Assembly (NCBI GenBank): GCA_041671425.1
Contig: JBAZBO010000043.1
Span: 1-8,404, forward strand
Length of the DNA stretch: 8,404 bases
Direction: 5' to 3'
DNA from: JBAZBO01 sp041671425
Lineage (GTDB): Bacteria; Patescibacteriota; WWE3; UBA101185; UBA10185
Every line of letters begins with the position of its first letter. Position 1 is the stretch's first letter. The translations under genes were made by a program, and so were the position numbers. Of the stretch, positions 6,501 to 8,404 are shown piece by piece. The notes beneath the pieces were generated by a model. That model searched no databases and was not told where the DNA came from. It was given only the letters and a program-made list of their open reading frames with translations.

Positions 6501-7052
6501 TCATTTGCTAGGCTGACTATCTAAAATACCCCGTATCTTACTGCTAACCAGATCAATATTCATTCGATCCCGATTTTTAAATCTCAGAAGAGGTACCCCC
6601 GCTTGTTCGAATATACCTTCTACCTCTTCATCCCTTTCAATCCTATCTTCCTCATCATGAGACGAATCATCCAACTCTATAGCCAGTAGGGGCTTGATGT
6701 GTTCTTTGTCACAGATCACAAAATCAACGGATTTCCTTTGTATATGACTAAGCGCACCCCGCCATCCCTGGCCGAAGATCTTATGATCAAATAAAGTTGA
6801 TAGGTGAACTTGAGGAAAAATATAGTATTGGTCGCCAGCTACTTTCATAAGTGTGTCGAACAGATCGTGTTCAGGTGCTGTTAAGAGATAGTCCTTTTTT
6901 GTGTACTCATAGTCATAAATGGGTGTTTCTACTTCTTTGCTAACATAAGGAGCCCTACTTGGTCTTTTTATACTTCTTAGAGCAATTTTAAACGCGAGCG
7001 CAATTAATAGGATTGGGATAAAGATGATGGCTATGGAAAGTATGAATTCCAT
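6501..7052 (-). CDS. Membrane-tethered DUF2726 (nuclease-fold) protein
   Basis: A 183-residue protein. Residues about 3-26 (FILSIAIIFIPILLIALAFK) form one membrane helix followed by a basic stretch (RSIKRPSRAP), which places the rest in the cytoplasm. Residues about 55-178 show the DUF2726 pattern: LLTAPEHDLFDTL, FPQVHLSTLF, then SVDFVICD with Asp110, PLLAIELDDSSH with Glu126 and Asp128, and AGVPLLRF. DUF2726 is regarded as related to the PD-(D/E)XK and very-short-patch-repair folds; activity has not been shown for this protein and no E-x-K lysine is evident. ATG at 7052 has AGGA 10 nt upstream; the gene ends in TGA. It lies 68 nt after the NADAR gene on the same strand and could share its transcript. 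Its role may involve DNA near the membrane. Confidence 0.85.
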   Translation of the reverse strand: MEFILSIAIIFIPILLIALAFKIALRSIKRPSRAPYVSKEVETPIYDYEYTKKDYLLTAPEHDLFDTLMKVAGDQYYIFPQVHLSTLFDHKIFGQGWRGALSHIQRKSVDFVICDKEHIKPLLAIELDDSSHDEEDRIERDEEVEGIFEQAGVPLLRFKNRDRMNIDLVSSKIRGILDSQPSK

Positions 7053-7120
7053 ATCTATATAATCCTACGCTGGGGTGGAATTCACAAGGTATAAAGGGCT
7101 GGAATCTCGATCCCAGAACC

Positions 7121-7609
7121 CTATGATTGCACAATCTCATCACGCAATTTCATCCAAAGTTTTCCCAATTCATTCCTCCCGTCTCTCTTTTCATCCCACC
7201 CCCAAAAGCTATCCTTTGGAGAGTCTTCCACTATCTTCCTTTTTCCTGTTTGCAAAAGTTTATGCATTACGTATGGGTTCTGTTTCAGTTTTGCTCTCAG
7301 AATACTTTCCATATTTTTTAGATCACTATCTCCATAGTCGTCAAAATCAGAACCTATATATTTCTGTGCAATCTTATAAGCAGCGTCAGCAGAACGGGAC
7401 TTGAATATCATTTCGACCACTTTGGGATCTTTACCCATGAATCTTGAGGCTTGATAGGCGTGTTCAGAAGTTTGCCAGAGTCGTCCTTTCCATCTGACTG
7501 AAAAGCTGGAAAAATTAGAGAAACAATAAAATTCTCTTTCATAAAATCCAACAAGTTTTCCTGAAGTCTCTAGTTGTGAATCTCTGTTTTTGTATTTATC
7601 GCTTTGCAT
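7121..7609 (-). CDS. NADAR (YbiA-like) family protein, probable ADP-ribose/N-glycosyl hydrolase
   Basis: A 162-residue protein, the usual size for a single NADAR domain. It shows FYCFSNFSSFSVRWKGRLW (about 27-45), then the family signature WQTSEHAYQASRF with conserved Glu49 and His50, an internal helix VVEMIFKSRSADAAYKIA, and the closing DSFWGWDEKRDGRNELGKLW motif (about 133-152). Family members hydrolyse N-glycosidic bonds: YbiA in riboflavin-intermediate metabolism, and others remove ADP-ribose from guanine bases placed by DarT-type toxins. No DarT-like gene is visible in this window, so a toxin-antitoxin role is only a possibility. The ATG at 7609 lacks a clear Shine-Dalgarno sequence, and a long hairpin (7629-7665) lies just upstream. 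Family call strong, substrate unknown. Confidence 0.9.
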   Translation of the reverse strand: MQSDKYKNRDSQLETSGKLVGFYEREFYCFSNFSSFSVRWKGRLWQTSEHAYQASRFMGKDPKVVEMIFKSRSADAAYKIAQKYIGSDFDDYGDSDLKNMESILRAKLKQNPYVMHKLLQTGKRKIVEDSPKDSFWGWDEKRDGRNELGKLWMKLRDEIVQS

Positions 7610-7628
7610 TTTTAGTTGGCAGGGATTC

Positions 7629-7665
7629 GGTCACGAATATTTTTCTGCTGAAAAATTTCGCGACC
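7629..7665. repeat. Long imperfect inverted repeat (hairpin) upstream of the NADAR gene
   Basis: GGTCACGAA (7629-7637), a bulged T, and ATTTTTC (7639-7645) pair with GAAAAAT (7650-7656) and TTCGCGACC (7657-7665) around a TGCT loop, with one A/C mismatch: about 15 paired positions. It is followed by a GC-rich stretch with GGCGCC (7673-7678). It could be a dispersed intergenic element, a regulatory leader structure, or a terminator-like stem with its T run in the arm. Confidence 0.6.
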
Positions 7666-7715
7666 CCGGCTCGGCGCCAGTCGCGCCTGCGCCTTTCTCA
7701 TCCATTCCCTTCCAG

Positions 7716-7746
7716 AGAAAAGCTAGCCACCAGCCTATGGCTGATG
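7716..7746 (-). terminator. Rho-independent-like terminator of tRNA-Gln
   Basis: Read on the minus strand, an 8-bp stem (CATCAGCC with GGCTGGTG, 7728-7746) around a 3-nt loop begins 11 nt after the tRNA CCA end and is followed by GCTAGCTTTTCT. An outer AAAAG/CTTTT pairing (7718-7722 with 7752-7756) could extend it. Confidence 0.6.
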
Positions 7747-7757
7747 TCTACCTTTTC

Positions 7758-7831
7758 TGGCTGGGGGACCTGGATTCGAACCAAGATACACGAGTTCAGA
7801 GCCCGTGGTCCTACCATTAGACGATCCCCCA
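7758..7831 (-). tRNA. tRNA-Gln (anticodon CUG), CCA encoded
   Basis: Read on the minus strand the cloverleaf is complete. The acceptor stem TGGGGGA pairs with TCCCCCA, including the U1-A72 pair typical of bacterial tRNA-Gln. The D arm is GTCTAATGGTAGGAC. The anticodon stem ACGGG/CTCGT encloses the loop CTCTGAA, so the anticodon CTG (complement of 7797-7799) reads CAG. The T arm is CTTGG, TTCGAAT, CCAGG. The discriminator is G73, also expected for glutamine, and the gene itself encodes the CCA end (7758-7760). The 3' end points into the accessory block on the left, the usual side for insertion of tRNA-targeted elements. Confidence 0.97.
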
Positions 7832-7842
7832 AAGAAAAGCAT

Positions 7843-7883
7843 CCGTTCTTTGCTTCGTACGGCGCAGAACGGAGGCAATTATA
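7843..7883 (-). promoter_or_regulatory. tRNA-Gln promoter -10 and structured leader
   Basis: A perfect TATAAT on the minus strand (7878-7883) lies 46 nt before the mature tRNA start; no clear -35 is seen. The leader contains an inverted repeat, CCGTTCT (7843-7849) against AGAACGG (7866-7872), which would form a 7-bp stem in the precursor. Confidence 0.4.
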
Positions 7884-7938
7884 GTTGATAATGACAAAAT
7901 CCGCCACACTTGGCGGTAATATAAGCCAATAAGACCAA

Positions 7939-8082
7939 TTACTTCAAACCCAGAGTTTTAAGCAGTTTATCCAAGAAAGACCCTTTCTGAGCAGGAGCTT
8001 GGGCTTGGGGCTGAGCGGCCTGCGGCTGCTCCTGAGGCGCTTCTTGCACCGGTTCCTGTGGGGTTACATTATTATCATCCAT
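7939..8082 (-). CDS. Small Pro/Gln/Ala-rich protein, unknown function
   Basis: A 47-residue protein starting at ATG 8082 and ending at TAA. It has the best ribosome binding site in the window: GGAGG (8092-8096) with a 9-nt spacer, which strongly supports translation. Residues 1-32 are low complexity with nine Gln, six Pro and six Ala and an acidic start (MDDNN). Residues 35-47 (FLDKLLKTLGLK) form a short amphipathic, net positive helix that could contact a membrane or a partner. There are no cysteines. It lies between tRNA-Gln and a divergent NYN gene. I do not recognise a family; similar short proteins with a low-complexity half and a C-terminal helix are common as hypothetical genes. The coding call rests on the ribosome binding site and clean frame. 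Confidence 0.75.
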   Translation of the reverse strand: MDDNNVTPQEPVQEAPQEQPQAAQPQAQAPAQKGSFLDKLLKTLGLK

Positions 8083-8099
8083 CAAAACACACCTCCCTT

Positions 8100-8128
8100 T
8101 TGGGAAAACTTATTTGTTTAATCATAAT
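8100..8128 (+). promoter_or_regulatory. Candidate promoter of the NYN gene, overlapping a divergent promoter
   Basis: TTGGGA (8100-8105), 17 nt, then CATAAT (8123-8128) form a plausible plus-strand promoter for the gene at 8150. The same AT-rich core reads TATTAT on the minus strand (8124-8129), a possible -10 for the 47-residue gene. Confidence 0.35.
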
Positions 8129-8149
8129 ATTTTAGCTATCATTTAACAA

Positions 8150-8404
8150 ATGATATCCGCTAAACATAAAGAACAAAGAGTTGCGGTATTTGTAGATATC
8201 CAGAACATGTATTACTCGGCCAAGAATCTGTACTCGGCCAAGGTCAATTTTGCCCATGTCCTGTCTGAAGGTGTGGCCGGAAGGAAGCTGGTTAGAGCTT
8301 TTGCGTATGTGATCAAAGCAGATGTGGGTGCAGAGAAGGATTTCTTTGATGCGTTGGAAAAGATCGGTTTTGAGGTGAGAGAGAAGGACCTGCAGATCTT
8401 CTAC
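8150..8404 (+). CDS. NYN/LabA-like (PIN-type) domain protein, N-terminal part (truncated by window edge)
   Basis: Eighty-five codons are open to the right edge. The start is ATG 8150: an in-frame TAA lies at 8144-8146, and the domain begins almost at once. RVAVFVDIQNMYYSAKNLY (residues 10-28) is the first strand and helix of a NYN domain, with Asp16 as the first metal-binding acid and Asn19 in the usual position. KLVRAFAYVIKAD and FFDALEKIGFEVREKDLQIF continue the Rossmann-like PIN fold. NYN proteins are predicted or shown to be metal-dependent ribonucleases; the remaining acidic residues lie beyond the edge, so catalytic competence cannot be judged. No Shine-Dalgarno sequence precedes the start. 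Codons for YSAK recur with an 18-nt period. Confidence 0.88.
   Translation, partial: MISAKHKEQRVAVFVDIQNMYYSAKNLYSAKVNFAHVLSEGVAGRKLVRAFAYVIKADVGAEKDFFDALEKIGFEVREKDLQIFY

Noticed and set aside
6501..7052. Vsr mismatch endonuclease partnered with the cytosine methyltransferase
   Set aside because: The motifs fit DUF2726 better than Vsr, the protein has a membrane helix, and it is separated from the methyltransferase by a convergent gene.
7576..7884. Open frames crossing the tRNA and hairpin region on the plus strand
   Set aside because: They run through a well-formed tRNA gene and inverted repeats, have no ribosome binding site, and give no protein pattern I recognise; the frames are open by chance.
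8213..8242. Twelve-base direct repeat TACTCGGCCAAG with 18-nt period in the NYN gene
   Set aside because: It encodes YSAK twice within the first helix of the NYN domain, where a similar residue pattern is normal; protein constraint is a sufficient explanation.

Overview
This window looks like a piece of a small-genome bacterium, most plausibly a Candidate Phyla Radiation (Patescibacteria) member. That is an inference from the mix of short compact genes: a stand-alone receiver-domain protein, a RecB/Cas4-like nuclease, a DUF2726 protein, a NYN-domain protein and short spacers. No ribosomal marker gene is present to prove it. TGA is used as a true stop in at least two genes (the restriction enzyme and the DUF2726 gene), so the Gracilibacteria/SR1 code, in which UGA means glycine, does not apply.

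Layout. Positions 1-1523 (minus strand) hold a membrane-anchored trypsin-like protease with an NTF2-like C-terminal domain, followed 11 nt later by the start of an unknown protein that runs off the left edge. Positions 1614-2285 (minus) encode a receiver-domain protein with a long basic N-terminal extension and a missing switch lysine. Positions 2379-3573 (minus) are a two-gene overlapping unit of PD-(D/E)XK proteins: a Cas4/RecB-like nuclease with four cysteines and a smaller nuclease-like protein. Divergently, 3627-5785 (plus) is a complete type II restriction-modification pair: a helix-hairpin-helix plus PD-(D/E)XK endonuclease with a Q-x-K variant motif, overlapping by ATGA a C5-cytosine methyltransferase with all key motifs. 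Then on the minus strand come a membrane-tethered OB-fold protein (5863-6414), a membrane-tethered DUF2726 nuclease-like protein (6501-7052), and a NADAR-family ADP-ribose glycohydrolase-like protein (7121-7609). A tRNA-Gln(CUG) gene (7758-7831) closes this accessory block. To its right are a 47-residue Pro/Gln/Ala-rich protein (7939-8082, minus) and, divergently, the start of a NYN/LabA-type protein (8150 to the right edge, plus).

How it fits together. Only the R-M pair is a defence system that can be called with confidence. Around it sit three further nuclease-fold proteins, a nucleic-acid-type OB fold and a NADAR protein, directly downstream of a tRNA 3' end, which is the usual side for island insertion. 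This makes a defence or mobile-element-derived accessory block a reasonable inference, though no integrase or transposase is visible. The most interesting leads are the overlapping nuclease pair, the HhH-fused QxK restriction enzyme, the pair of membrane-tethered nucleic-acid-type proteins, the NADAR gene without a visible ADP-ribosyltransferase partner, and a long imperfect hairpin at 7629-7665 whose flank recurs near 6452.
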